A stretch of 13,569 nt of DNA from Alistipes sp. (GTDB lineage Bacteria; Bacteroidota; Bacteroidia; Bacteroidales; Rikenellaceae): positions 1 to 13,569 of the forward strand of contig JAGBIR010000157.1 of NCBI GenBank assembly GCA_017934845.1, in the 5' to 3' direction. The translations under genes and the position numbers were made by a program. Below the pieces are notes generated by a model that saw only the letters and a list, made by a program, of their open reading frames with translations, was not told the origin of the DNA and did no database searches. Within the stretch, counting starts at the first letter, position 1. Each line of letters opens with the position of its first letter. Positions 1 to 6,951 of this stretch are shown here, in pieces.

Positions 1-506
1 CCAAAGATAGCTGAAATCTGGGGAATAACACCAGAAGCCATCACGTTGCGCTGGAAGATATTTGCATAACCTGCCAATGCGTTTACACCCTCCTGAATAC
101 GAGCACCACCCGAGTCGTTCAAACCGATGCAAGGTGCGCCATTTTTAATAGCCATATCCATAACCTTACAGATCTTATCAGCCAAAGAGATTGACAAAGA
201 ACCGGCAGTCACGGTAAAGTCCTGTGCAAATACATAAACCAAACGGCCAGCGATGGTACCATAACCTGTTACAACGCCATCACCAAACGTATGCTTCTTC
301 TCCATACCGAAGTCATAGCAACGGTGAGTCACGAACATATCGAACTCCTCGAAGCTACCCTCGTCCAAAAGCATGTGAATACGCTCGCGTGCAGTAAACT
401 TACCCTTTGCGTGCTGTTTCTCGATAGCCTTCTCGCCACCACCCATACGGGCGATCTCGCGATTCTCAATCAACTTGGCTACCTGTTGTTTCTGAATTCC
501 GCTCAT
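1..506 (-). CDS. Acyl-CoA carboxylase / methylmalonyl-CoA decarboxylase carboxyltransferase subunit, N-terminal part
   Basis: This is the first 168 residues of a carboxyltransferase-domain protein; the rest lies beyond the left edge. Family members move CO2 between biotin and propionyl-CoA, either as the beta subunit of propionyl-CoA carboxylase or as the alpha subunit (MmdA) of the sodium-pumping methylmalonyl-CoA decarboxylase. The sequence shows the typical opening with [13 protein letters not shown], then [21 protein letters not shown], the [11 protein letters not shown] strand, VFAQDF, and the acyl-CoA-site segment [19 protein letters not shown] near residues 138-156. Translation starts at the ATG at 506, with no obvious Shine-Dalgarno sequence. 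The gene lies 41 bp downstream of the epimerase and is probably co-transcribed with it from the promoter near 1100. In Bacteroidales this pairing usually belongs to propionate formation from succinate, which favours the decarboxylase reading, but the fragment alone cannot separate the two. Confidence 0.9.
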   Translation of the reverse strand, partial: MSGIQKQQVAKLIENREIARMGGGEKAIEKQHAKGKFTARERIHMLLDEGSFEEFDMFVTHRCYDFGMEKKHTFGDGVVTGYGTIAGRLVYVFAQDFTVTAGSLSISLADKICKVMDMAIKNGAPCIGLNDSGGARIQEGVNALAGYANIFQRNVMASGVIPQISAIF

Positions 507-547
507 AATAAAATGTGCTTTTTTACTTTTTTTTGAATTATTTGAAA

Positions 548-958
548 TTATTTATTCTTATCCTCACAAAGCTCTGTCAAAATACCCTGTGTTGACTTGG
601 GGTGAAGGAATGCAATTGTCATACCCTCAGCACCCTTACGGGGAGTCTTGTCGATCAAGCGGATGCCCTTCTCCTCAGCATCAGCCAACTGCTCCTCGAT
701 GTTCTCGCAAGCGAGTGCCATGTGGTGAATACCAATACCACGGTTCTCGATATACTTGGCAATGGTTGAATCCTCTGAAGTAGGCTCCAAAAGCTCAATC
801 TTTGTCTGGCCCAACATAAAGAAAGCAGTCTTAACCTTCTGGTCAGCAACCTCCTCAATAGCATAGCACTTAAGGCCCAATACATTCTCCCAATAAGGAA
901 TAGCCTCGTCAAGGCTCTTTACAGCAATACCAAGATGCTCAATGTGTGAAACTTTCAT
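548..958 (-). CDS. mce: Methylmalonyl-CoA epimerase
   Basis: This cytoplasmic enzyme interconverts (2R)- and (2S)-methylmalonyl-CoA, linking the B12-dependent mutase to the carboxylase/decarboxylase. The protein has 136 residues, a normal length for the family, and is built of two vicinal-oxygen-chelate (VOC/glyoxalase fold) halves. The opening [15 protein letters not shown], the central [10 protein letters not shown] and the later [13 protein letters not shown] and GILTELCE segments are diagnostic. By position, likely metal ligands are His8, Gln51, His79 and Glu129; this assignment comes from family knowledge, not from an alignment. The start is the ATG at 958. It is the first gene of a leftward unit with the carboxyltransferase subunit downstream, and it diverges from the thioredoxin-like/meaB unit. 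Nothing is odd in the frame. Confidence 0.96.
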   Translation of the reverse strand: MKVSHIEHLGIAVKSLDEAIPYWENVLGLKCYAIEEVADQKVKTAFFMLGQTKIELLEPTSEDSTIAKYIENRGIGIHHMALACENIEEQLADAEEKGIRLIDKTPRKGAEGMTIAFLHPKSTQGILTELCEDKNK

Positions 959-1085
959 AATTTTGATTGTTAAAAGTTATTATTTATGTATGTAAATTTG
1001 GTTATTTTTTTCTTTTTATATCATTTTTTCTGTTTCATATTGGCACCCACAAGCACCAACCCAAACCTATTTACACAAAACCTTA

Positions 1086-1116
1086 CAAAGGTACAAATAA
1101 TAAAAGATTTAGTCAA
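1086..1116 (-). promoter_or_regulatory. Bacteroidetes-type promoter for mce and the carboxylase gene
   Basis: Read on the minus strand, TTG (complement of 1114-1116) is followed after 20 bp by TACCTTTG (complement of 1086-1093). This matches the -33 TTG / -7 TAnnTTTG pattern of the Bacteroidetes primary sigma factor. Transcription would begin near 1080 and leave a leader of about 120 nt before the mce ATG. The call rests on the motif alone. Confidence 0.6.
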
Positions 1117-1196
1117 GATTTCGGACCTAAATATTTATAAAATATTTCACCCGCGCACTCTTTCCCTTCCAACAGCGACGATACTTTCAAAAAGAC

Positions 1197-1227
1197 TTGT
1201 TTGTTTGCTCGAAAGTTGCTAATTTAG
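1197..1227 (+). promoter_or_regulatory. Possible promoter for the thioredoxin-like/meaB unit
   Basis: TTG at 1197-1199 is followed after 20 bp by TAATTTAG at 1220-1227, one mismatch from TAnnTTTG. It would start transcription around 1234, only some 17 nt before the ATG at 1251. It is the best candidate in the 292-bp divergent spacer (959-1250), which otherwise holds only A+T-rich sequence. It is weaker than the promoter on the other strand. Confidence 0.4.
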
Positions 1228-1250
1228 CTCCTTGAAACTGCTAAAACGAA

Positions 1251-1730
1251 ATGAAGAGATTTGTGATTACGCTTGCGCTATTGCTTTTTTCGGTTGTGAC
1301 ACGCGCCACAGCCGAGAATATTATCGTTGGCGACAAACTGCCCGATATGCGAGTACATGCGTGGCTTATGGATTTGCAGCCCGACAAAGCCGACTACACC
1401 TGCATACTCTTCTACCACTCGGAGAGCGAGTTGTGCAAGCAGAGCCTTAGGCAGATTAAACGATTAGTCAAGGCTAACGCGCCCCACTTCAATATGATTA
1501 TCATAACCAAAGAGGATTACGCCTCGGCGGGTGTTTCGTTAACCGAGCATTTGGCCGATAATATTGGCGTGGCTTTTGACGACAAAGGTCGTACGTTTAG
1601 ATATTTTGGAGTAAAATTCATCCCCTTCTGCGTAGTCTGCGACAGCAAAAATCGCGCAGTATGGTGTGGCAACGGAGCCTCGCTCAACCAAGCGGTTATA
1701 AGTAAGATTTTAACGATTAAAAAGAGATAA
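1251..1730 (+). CDS. Exported thioredoxin-fold protein with degenerate CxxC site
   Basis: The 159-residue protein begins with a signal peptide (KR, then a hydrophobic run to about residue 18; likely cleavage after the ATA around residue 21), so it should act in the periplasm. The remainder reads as a TlpA/thioredoxin-like domain: DKLPDMRV, the strand CILFYH, then SESELCKQSLRQIKRL where family members have WCxxC followed by a helix, and later GVKFIPFCVVCDSKNRAVWCG with a cis-proline (Pro125) and the usual final strands. Aligning SELC (59-62) with CxxC puts Ser59 where the nucleophilic cysteine is expected, leaving Cys62; other cysteines are at 51, 127, 130 and 139. A normal dithiol oxidoreductase mechanism is therefore unlikely. 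Its stop lies 5 bp before the meaB start, so the two are probably co-transcribed. The specific function is unknown. Confidence 0.75.
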   Translation: MKRFVITLALLLFSVVTRATAENIIVGDKLPDMRVHAWLMDLQPDKADYTCILFYHSESELCKQSLRQIKRLVKANAPHFNMIIITKEDYASAGVSLTEHLADNIGVAFDDKGRTFRYFGVKFIPFCVVCDSKNRAVWCGNGASLNQAVISKILTIKKR

Positions 1731-1735
1731 ATAAT

Positions 1736-2845
1736 ATGGCTTTTACAAAAATTGAGCATTTCGAGAAGGAGTATCTTGATACTCATCACGACAGCGCACT
1801 CAACGTAACAGAAGGCGTTGAAGATCAGCCTATTGTCAACCCATATTTCGTGCGCAAACGTCGTCGCACACTCACCACCGACCAATACGTCGATGGAATT
1901 TTGAATGGTGATATTACGATTCTCTCGCAGGCCATCACACTTATCGAGAGCAACAACCCCACGCATTACGCCCAAGCGCAGGAGATTATCGAGCGATGCC
2001 TTCCTCATGCCGGCAAGTCGGTGCGCATAGGTATAACAGGCGTGCCGGGTGCAGGAAAATCTACATTCATCGAGGCTATCGGTGGTATGGTCGCGTCGTT
2101 GCGTCATAAGTTAGCGGTCTTGGCTATCGATCCCAGTTCGGAGCGCAGCGGAGGCTCAATTCTTGGCGATAAGACCCGAATGGAGAGTATCTCATCGAAT
2201 CCCGATATCTTTATCCGTCCTTCGCCGTCGGCTGGATCGTTGGGTGGCGTAGCACGCAAGACCCGCGAGACCATCGTTCTGTGCGAGGCTGCTGGTTTCG
2301 ATGTCATCTTTATCGAGACGGTAGGTGTAGGCCAGTCGGAGACTGCCGTTCACTCAATGGTCGATATGTTCTTGATGTTGCAGATTTCGGGCGCAGGCGA
2401 CGAGTTGCAGGGTATCAAGCGAGGCATTATGGAGATGGCCGATATGATGGTTATCACCAAGGCTGATGGCGAAAATATCCATAAAGCCGAGTTGGCAAAG
2501 GTGCAGTATCAAGGTGCTTTACACCTCTTCCCCATGCCGGAATCGGGCTGGCGTCCAAAGGTTTACACCTGTTCATCGGTAGCTCAAACAGGCCTTGAGG
2601 AGGTTTGGAAGGGCGTTGAGGAGTATCTCGATCACATTCAAGCAAACGGCTACTATCAGGCCAACCGCAACCGCCAAAATAAGTATTGGATGTACGAAAG
2701 TATCAACGAAGCCTTGAAGAGTAGTTTCTATCAAAATCCCGATATTGCCGAGCGAATCGAGGATGTTGAGGCTCGAGTATTAAACGCAAAGATGAGTTCG
2801 TTTATCGCGGCCAAAGAGTTGCTCGACATCTATTTCAAGCGATAA
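1736..2845 (+). CDS. meaB: Methylmalonyl-CoA mutase-associated GTPase MeaB
   Basis: MeaB is a cytoplasmic G3E-type P-loop GTPase that gates cofactor loading and protects adenosylcobalamin-dependent methylmalonyl-CoA mutase (older name ArgK). The 369-residue protein has an N-terminal helical region of about 95 residues, then GITGVPGAGKST (99-110, Walker A), VLAIDPSSERSGGSILGDKTRM (128-149), FIETVGVGQSE (192-202, G3/switch region) and TKAD (241-244, base recognition), followed by a C-terminal helical dimerisation arm. This order and these motifs are diagnostic. The ATG at 1736 follows the previous stop by 5 bp and has no strong Shine-Dalgarno sequence. The mutase subunits it should serve are not in the window, but the divergent epimerase and carboxyltransferase genes belong to the same pathway. 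A strong hairpin follows 22 bp after the stop. Confidence 0.96.
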   Translation: MAFTKIEHFEKEYLDTHHDSALNVTEGVEDQPIVNPYFVRKRRRTLTTDQYVDGILNGDITILSQAITLIESNNPTHYAQAQEIIERCLPHAGKSVRIGITGVPGAGKSTFIEAIGGMVASLRHKLAVLAIDPSSERSGGSILGDKTRMESISSNPDIFIRPSPSAGSLGGVARKTRETIVLCEAAGFDVIFIETVGVGQSETAVHSMVDMFLMLQISGAGDELQGIKRGIMEMADMMVITKADGENIHKAELAKVQYQGALHLFPMPESGWRPKVYTCSSVAQTGLEEVWKGVEEYLDHIQANGYYQANRNRQNKYWMYESINEALKSSFYQNPDIAERIEDVEARVLNAKMSSFIAAKELLDIYFKR

Positions 2846-2867
2846 ACCCCATAATATATGACAAACA

Positions 2868-2897
2868 AAACGGAGGTGAAAATGTTCACCTCCGTTT
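2868..2897. terminator. Bidirectional terminator-like hairpin between convergent genes
   Basis: A perfect 13-bp inverted repeat, AAACGGAGGTGAA (2868-2880) and TTCACCTCCGTTT (2885-2897), encloses the tetraloop AATG. It sits between the ends of meaB (rightward) and the YIP1 gene (leftward). Short T- or A-rich edges lie on both sides, but no long T-tract follows, so termination strength is uncertain. Confidence 0.75.
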
Positions 2898-2919
2898 CTC
2901 ATTCCAACCCATCTACCAA

Positions 2920-3483
2920 CTAAATAAATCTAATCAGCAATCCCGTTGCAACATACGTCAAAATATATACCAGTATAAAGCACCCTACACCCTTGCCGCT
3001 CTTCAAATTAGTGGACTCCGAGAAGGCTTGATACTCCCAATAAATCCACCAAATAAGTATTATCAACGACACTACTCCTACTAACGACAAAAGGTTCACA
3101 TACTGCATCGCAGCATTAAGATTTCCATCCATTGTCAATGCAAACACACTTTTCACACTTGGAATAGCAAACATCAACGTACTCAAATAGAACGGAATAC
3201 GAGCAAACGCCGAGAATGCGGCTACATCACCAAATCGCACCTTTGAGCGCGATGCAGCAACACCAACGATATACATTATTACAGCATAAATCAGCCACAC
3301 GGCCGTCAATCGTGCCGTCGCAATCCACAGGCGCGAGCCACCAAAATCGAGCTGCGTCAGAGAGGTTGGACGCAAACCATTCATCCAATAATACACCGAT
3401 GCCAAAATCAAGGCTGCAATGCCCCAGCACCACGCCTTTCTTAGCGACAGATACTTAAACGGATTCAAGAATTTATTCATCAT
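2920..3483 (-). CDS. YIP1-family integral membrane protein
   Basis: This 187-residue protein has about five hydrophobic segments, near residues 18-35, 59-76, 97-110, 129-150 and 166-186. The opening LNPFKYLSLRKAW and the spacing of the helices resemble small bacterial YIP1-domain proteins, whose biochemical role is not known. Translation starts at the ATG at 3483 or the adjacent ATG at 3480; the sequence does not decide between them. The gene follows the DUF2089 gene by 13 bp and shares its promoter. That pairing suggests the two act together, perhaps regulator and membrane partner, but this is inference from neighbourhood. It ends in a TAG, 22 bp from the shared hairpin. Confidence 0.75.
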   Translation of the reverse strand: MMNKFLNPFKYLSLRKAWCWGIAALILASVYYWMNGLRPTSLTQLDFGGSRLWIATARLTAVWLIYAVIMYIVGVAASRSKVRFGDVAAFSAFARIPFYLSTLMFAIPSVKSVFALTMDGNLNAAMQYVNLLSLVGVVSLIILIWWIYWEYQAFSESTNLKSGKGVGCFILVYILTYVATGLLIRFI

Positions 3484-3496
3484 AGCTATCTATATT

Positions 3497-3796
3497 TTAA
3501 TGTTCAACACTATCCATATCCGCAGTCAATCGGCCCAACTCGTCGATAATATCATCCAGGCGATTGCGCACCGATGGATAACTTAATTTCAATTTTGCGG
3601 CCATCTCCTTTAGCGAGCCACTACACATCACAAAATCCATCACAAATTGCTGATCCTCCTCCGAGAGCAGCATTAATTGCGGCAGCGGAAAACTCCCCTC
3701 AATTCGCGTATCACACTCTTCACAACTCATCGCCTGCACATGCAATCTACCACCGCACGCCGGACAAATTTTTGGTAATCGTTTATTGTTACTCAT
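3497..3796 (-). CDS. DUF2089-like zinc-ribbon/HTH protein
   Basis: The 99-residue protein begins with a zinc ribbon, ICPACGG (Cys11, Cys14) and SCEEC (Cys25, Cys28). A segment rich in Leu and acidic residues (SEEDQQFVMDFVMCSG) follows, then a helix-turn-helix of sigma-region-4 type, SLKEMAAKLKLSYPSVRNRL (61-80). This layout matches DUF2089, a family generally taken to bind DNA, though targets are not established. The ATG at 3796 lies about 20 nt from the predicted transcription start. The YIP1 gene follows after 13 bp, and the two form a short leftward unit. Autoregulation is plausible for such a small HTH protein at the head of its unit, but no operator is evident. Confidence 0.85.
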   Translation of the reverse strand: MSNNKRLPKICPACGGRLHVQAMSCEECDTRIEGSFPLPQLMLLSEEDQQFVMDFVMCSGSLKEMAAKLKLSYPSVRNRLDDIIDELGRLTADMDSVEH

Positions 3797-3821
3797 ATCA
3801 ATTTATTTCATTATTCTATCA

Positions 3822-3852
3822 CAAAATTAAACATTAATTCGATAAAATCAAA
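3822..3852 (-). promoter_or_regulatory. Consensus Bacteroidetes promoter for DUF2089-YIP1
   Basis: On the minus strand TTTG (complement of 3849-3852) and TAATTTTG (complement of 3822-3829) are separated by 19 bp, a full match to TTTG-N19-TAnnTTTG. The start would fall near 3815, giving a leader of roughly 20 nt. The region around it (3797-3936) is strongly A+T rich and holds no gene. Confidence 0.7.
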
Positions 3853-3936
3853 TCTTTATTTAATTTTATTCATACATTTTTACATTTTTATTCAGTATCG
3901 ACCAATTTATAACAATTTTCGACTAACAAACCGCAA

Positions 3937-3971
3937 CAAAAAGCCACCCGATAAAAAACTATCGGATGGCT
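3937..3971 (-). terminator. Intrinsic terminator of the acyl-CoA ligase gene
   Basis: Read on the minus strand, AGCCATCCGATA pairs with TATCGGGTGGCT over 12 bp (one G-U pair) around a six-base loop and is followed directly by a run of five T. It lies 33 bp past the stop codon at 4005, in the expected place and orientation. Confidence 0.88.
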
Positions 3972-4004
3972 TCACAAAAAGTTATATCAGATTGCTGGTC
4001 TGTA

Positions 4005-5672
4005 CTATTTATACATAAATCGCTTAATCGACTGCTTGGGGGTATGCTCAAAACCACCCTCCTGAATCTCAATTTTCGAAATCTGGCTGTAGTTTGGCAA
4101 CACCTTATTCAACTCCACGCGATTCTGCTCCATAAATGCCTTAATCTCCTCGCGATCGGCCTTCTGATCATCGGGCGACAGCGCAACCAGAGCCACAAAG
4201 ATATGACCACGATCGACAATCAACGACTCGCCAACGTGCGGCATAGAGTTGAGTATGCTCTCAATCTCTTCGGGGTAAATATTCTGACCATTAGCCGAGA
4301 GAATCATACACTTACTACGACCCTTAATGAAGATATTACCCTGCTTGTCGATAATACCCAAATCACCCGTACGCAACCAGCCGTCGGCAGTAAATGCTGC
4401 TGCCGTAGCCTCGGGATTACGGTAATAACCCTGCATAACATTATCGCCACGCACCTGAATCTCGCCAACCATACGCTGTGCATCCTCCGAGTCAATACGC
4501 ACCTCGAGATTGTCGGTAGTACGACCGCACGAACCCACACGGAACGACTCCCAAGGAGAATAACCCAACAACGGCGCACACTCGGTCATACCATATCCCA
4601 CGGTATAAGGCAAACCAATCTTTCTAACCACCTCCTCGACAGGACGGCTCAACGCTGCGCCACCAAGCACAATAGAACGAAGATTACCACCAAACACCTG
4701 CATCAACTGCGTACGCACCTTCTTATAAATAATATTACGCAAACCCGGGATAGCTGTCATAATACGCAAAGCGGGCTTCTGGAGCGTAGGCATAACCTTG
4801 CCCTTGAAAATCTTCTCCAAAACCAAAGGTACGGTAATCAAGATATAGGGTTTCACCTCGGCCAATGCCTGCATTAGGATTGTAGGAGTAGGCGTTTTAC
4901 CCAAGAAAGTAATATTACCACCACCGCACAATGGGTAGATAAACTCAAATGCCATACCATACATATGCGCCATAGGCAACATCGAGAGTGTTTTATCGCC
5001 ATCCTCGATAGGAATTCGGCTCAAAGCGAATTCGATATTAGCCGAGATGTTACGCACGGTAAGCATAACACCCTTCGGAGAGCTGGTTGTACCTGAAGTA
5101 TAGTTGATGATTGCGAGGTCATCAATATCGCTCAACGTATAGTTAGTGACAGCCTCTTTCATCGACTCGGGATATACTGCCGGAATAGTTGTTTCACTCT
5201 CAACGATAATATCAACCAACTTATCATCCTTCGAGTACAGAGCCGTAAAGGTATCAATATCGATAACAGCCAAAACATTAGGCAACTCCTTCGGCATCGC
5301 ATTCCAAGTAGCGGCCTCCGTAAAGAGGACAACACTCTCCGAGTGATTTACCAAGCCGCTGACTGCCTCAGGGGTAAAATCATTTAATATAGGTACGGCC
5401 ACGCCACGATATGTTGCGATTGCCATAAAACTTGTCGCCCAACGAGCACTGTTTTTAGCCGTCAACGCTATCTTATCGCCTGGCTGAACACCCAAACGAT
5501 CAAAAATAAAATGTAATTTTGAAATTCGCGTTGCGACATCGGCAAATGTAAAACTATCGCCCTTGTAATCACTCAATGCGACACAGTTCCACTTCTTGCA
5601 CATCGAACGCTGCAGAATCGCCAGATAGTGACGAATGAAATTCTTTTGTAGAATACTCAAATGATGTTCCAT
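4005..5672 (-). CDS. AMP-forming acyl-CoA ligase (long-chain fatty acid type)
   Basis: This enzyme of the ANL superfamily activates a carboxylic acid to its acyl-adenylate and then the CoA thioester; fatty acids are the likely substrate. Motifs in order: YTSGTTSSPKG (191-201, ATP phosphate loop), MLPMAHMYG (231-239), the helix-strand SIVLGGAALS (333-342), YGMTECAP (360-367, adenine/Mg site), GEIQVRGDNVMQGYY (403-417), GWLRTGDLG (431-439), IKGRSK (449-454, hinge) and the C-terminal TPKQSIKRF, where Lys550 is the probable catalytic lysine. At 555 residues it has normal family length. The frame stays open upstream to a TTG at 5690, but the ATG at 5672 gives the expected N-terminus and is preferred. 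An 8-bp inverted repeat lies 6 nt upstream of this ATG. The LytTR gene is upstream in the same direction without a clear terminator between. Acyl-ACP synthetase activity cannot be excluded. Confidence 0.9.
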   Translation of the reverse strand: MEHHLSILQKNFIRHYLAILQRSMCKKWNCVALSDYKGDSFTFADVATRISKLHFIFDRLGVQPGDKIALTAKNSARWATSFMAIATYRGVAVPILNDFTPEAVSGLVNHSESVVLFTEAATWNAMPKELPNVLAVIDIDTFTALYSKDDKLVDIIVESETTIPAVYPESMKEAVTNYTLSDIDDLAIINYTSGTTSSPKGVMLTVRNISANIEFALSRIPIEDGDKTLSMLPMAHMYGMAFEFIYPLCGGGNITFLGKTPTPTILMQALAEVKPYILITVPLVLEKIFKGKVMPTLQKPALRIMTAIPGLRNIIYKKVRTQLMQVFGGNLRSIVLGGAALSRPVEEVVRKIGLPYTVGYGMTECAPLLGYSPWESFRVGSCGRTTDNLEVRIDSEDAQRMVGEIQVRGDNVMQGYYRNPEATAAAFTADGWLRTGDLGIIDKQGNIFIKGRSKCMILSANGQNIYPEEIESILNSMPHVGESLIVDRGHIFVALVALSPDDQKADREEIKAFMEQNRVELNKVLPNYSQISKIEIQEGGFEHTPKQSIKRFMYK

Positions 5673-5678
5673 ATATAT

Positions 5679-5706
5679 TTCGCATTTCAAATTTTCACAA
5701 TGCGAA
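5679..5706 (-). other. Inverted repeat in the ligase leader, next to the start codon
   Basis: TTCGCATT at 5679-5686 and AATGCGAA at 5699-5706 are perfect complements around a 12-nt A+T-rich loop. In the minus-strand transcript this hairpin would end 6 nt before the ligase ATG. It could limit ribosome access or serve as a protein-binding site. No downstream T-tract points to termination. Confidence 0.45.
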
Positions 5707-5783
5707 GATGGAATATCTTTACGGAAAGATAAAATTTATGTGATACCTACCCCCTTTTAGGGACAAAATCACTATATGGGATA

Positions 5784-5812
5784 AAAATCTATAATTCAGG
5801 GGTGAAAATCAA
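5784..5812 (-). promoter_or_regulatory. Weak candidate promoter for the acyl-CoA ligase
   Basis: On the minus strand TTG (complement of 5810-5812) precedes TAGATTTT (complement of 5784-5791) by 18 bp; the -7 box has one mismatch and the spacing is one short of the usual range. It would give a leader of about 105 nt. Read-through from the LytTR gene is the alternative. Confidence 0.3.
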
Positions 5813-5859
5813 TTAATGCACGCATAAAATTTTTCGTCCCATATAATTTTCTCTGCGGT

Positions 5860-6723
5860 TTAACCCACCAACCACTGATTAACACTATCGGCATAGGTCT
5901 TTGAAATCGGGACATCAGGTACACCCTCTACGCCCAACTCAATAAACACACCCTCCTTCTCTCGACGCAGAACTTTTATAACATCAAGATTCACCATATA
6001 CGAACGATGACAACGAACAATGCGTGTATTAGCAAGTTGGTCGGCAACCTGTTTCATTGTATTTCGAACCAACACCTTCTTGGGCGTATTGTTATTAATA
6101 TACCACACACAAATATAGTTATCGGCCGATTCGATGAGCAATAGGTTCTCGCGACGTACCGACAAACGCATCTCGCCCTTTTCATCAAGTATCTGAACAA
6201 AGGCCGCTTGTAGGATAGTTTCGTTCTCGGCCAAACGTTCGCGCATTACTCTTAACTGTGACACCCTCTCCTGCCAAATGAAGTATATATAACACATCAC
6301 ATAGGGGATAAGCAAGATAAGTACCGTCTTAATCAGTGAGTTATGAAACAAAGTCATAACATCCTTACCCGTATCGGTAAACATCGCAGCGATGGTATAT
6401 ATGGCTGCCATCAACAAAATCTCGCTCGACACCCAAGCTATATACTTCACATACGACATCGACTTATTTCTATGGTCTGTGTACCACCCCATAATACTGC
6501 GGCTGATAGCCACGACCGACATACCGGCAAGAATCATCAGGATGGTAATCAACTGAACGGCCATCTCTCTCGAGATATTGAGCCACGATAGGAAGTCTGC
6601 ATCAATCTTATCGAAGTCCAGAGGGCGATAGATATTAATAAATACCAACGCAAAAATAGGCACAAAGACGATCATTGCAACCTGGTTGGACTTCTTATAT
6701 ATAAAAGAAGGTATCGGTGTCAT
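5860..6723 (-). CDS. Membrane-anchored LytTR-family DNA-binding regulator
   Basis: The protein (287 residues from the ATG at 6723) has four predicted membrane helices, near 15-32, 54-74, 93-115 and 130-150. A short amphipathic linker (QERVSQLRVMRERLAENETI) and a C-terminal LytTR DNA-binding domain from about 187 to 286 follow. The LytTR signature is clear: LLLIESADNYICVWY, then VLVRNTMKQVADQL, VRCHRSYMVNLDVI and VPISKTYADSV. It has no receiver domain, so it is a one-component, membrane-tethered regulator whose signal is unknown. The frame extends to a TTG at 6759, but the ATG gives a normal short N-terminus and lies about 30 nt after a predicted start site. The acyl-CoA ligase gene follows in the same direction, so a regulatory link is possible but not shown. 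Confidence 0.88.
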   Translation of the reverse strand: MTPIPSFIYKKSNQVAMIVFVPIFALVFINIYRPLDFDKIDADFLSWLNISREMAVQLITILMILAGMSVVAISRSIMGWYTDHRNKSMSYVKYIAWVSSEILLMAAIYTIAAMFTDTGKDVMTLFHNSLIKTVLILLIPYVMCYIYFIWQERVSQLRVMRERLAENETILQAAFVQILDEKGEMRLSVRRENLLLIESADNYICVWYINNNTPKKVLVRNTMKQVADQLANTRIVRCHRSYMVNLDVIKVLRREKEGVFIELGVEGVPDVPISKTYADSVNQWLVG

Positions 6724-6761
6724 AGTGCAAAAATTGATTCCAAATACTTGTTTTAGCAAGG

Positions 6762-6791
6762 CAAAGTTAAAGAAAATACCTTAAAACCAAA
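6762..6791 (-). promoter_or_regulatory. Promoter for the LytTR regulator
   Basis: On the minus strand TTTG (complement of 6788-6791) and TAACTTTG (complement of 6762-6769) are separated by 18 bp. Both boxes match the Bacteroidetes consensus; the spacing is slightly short. The start would be near 6755, about 30 nt before the ATG at 6723, which supports the ATG over the TTG at 6759. Confidence 0.55.
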
Positions 6792-6876
6792 AATTTTCAT
6801 CCCAACTAACCACTCTACACCGCATTAAAATAGCGCTACACAGCATAAATGCACACGAATTCGCCCCTAATGCCTT

Positions 6877-6919
6877 AAAAAGAAGGTCCGAACCTGATTA
6901 GGCTCGGACCACTTCTTTA
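6877..6919 (-). terminator. Terminator of the gyrA-TPR unit
   Basis: On the minus strand GGTCCGAGCCT pairs with AGGTTCGGACC (11 bp, one G-U) around the loop AATC. An outer A-rich/T-rich stem (AAAGAAG against CTTCTTT, with a small bulge) extends it and ends in a T-run. It lies 33 bp past the TPR stop. A smaller hairpin, GGACAG/CTGTCC around three bases at 6920-6934, sits between the stop and this one. Confidence 0.85.
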
Positions 6920-6951
6920 GGACAGCCACTGTCCCGATTTCTCACACAAGA

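Noticed and set aside
986..1222. 78-residue frame in the divergent spacer
   Set aside because: It has low-complexity Phe/Leu-rich content from A+T-rich DNA, overlaps both predicted promoters and has no family resemblance.
1517..2107. 196-residue open frame on the minus strand
   Set aside because: It is antisense across the thioredoxin-like gene and the start of meaB, both of which are well supported.
3966..4877. 303-residue open frame on the plus strand
   Set aside because: It is antisense to the acyl-CoA ligase and begins inside that gene's terminator; no motif is visible.
5673..5690. Upstream TTG start for the acyl-CoA ligase; the same issue occurs at 6759 (LytTR) and 10955 (gyrA)
   Set aside because: In each case a nearby downstream ATG gives the family-typical N-terminus, and no Shine-Dalgarno sequence favours the TTG.
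5773..5845. Separated 9-bp inverted repeat (TATATGGGA at 5773-5781 and TCCCATATA at 5837-5845)
   Set aside because: The 55-bp spacing and simple A+T-rich sequence make chance likely, and there is no link to a promoter or a known operator pattern.
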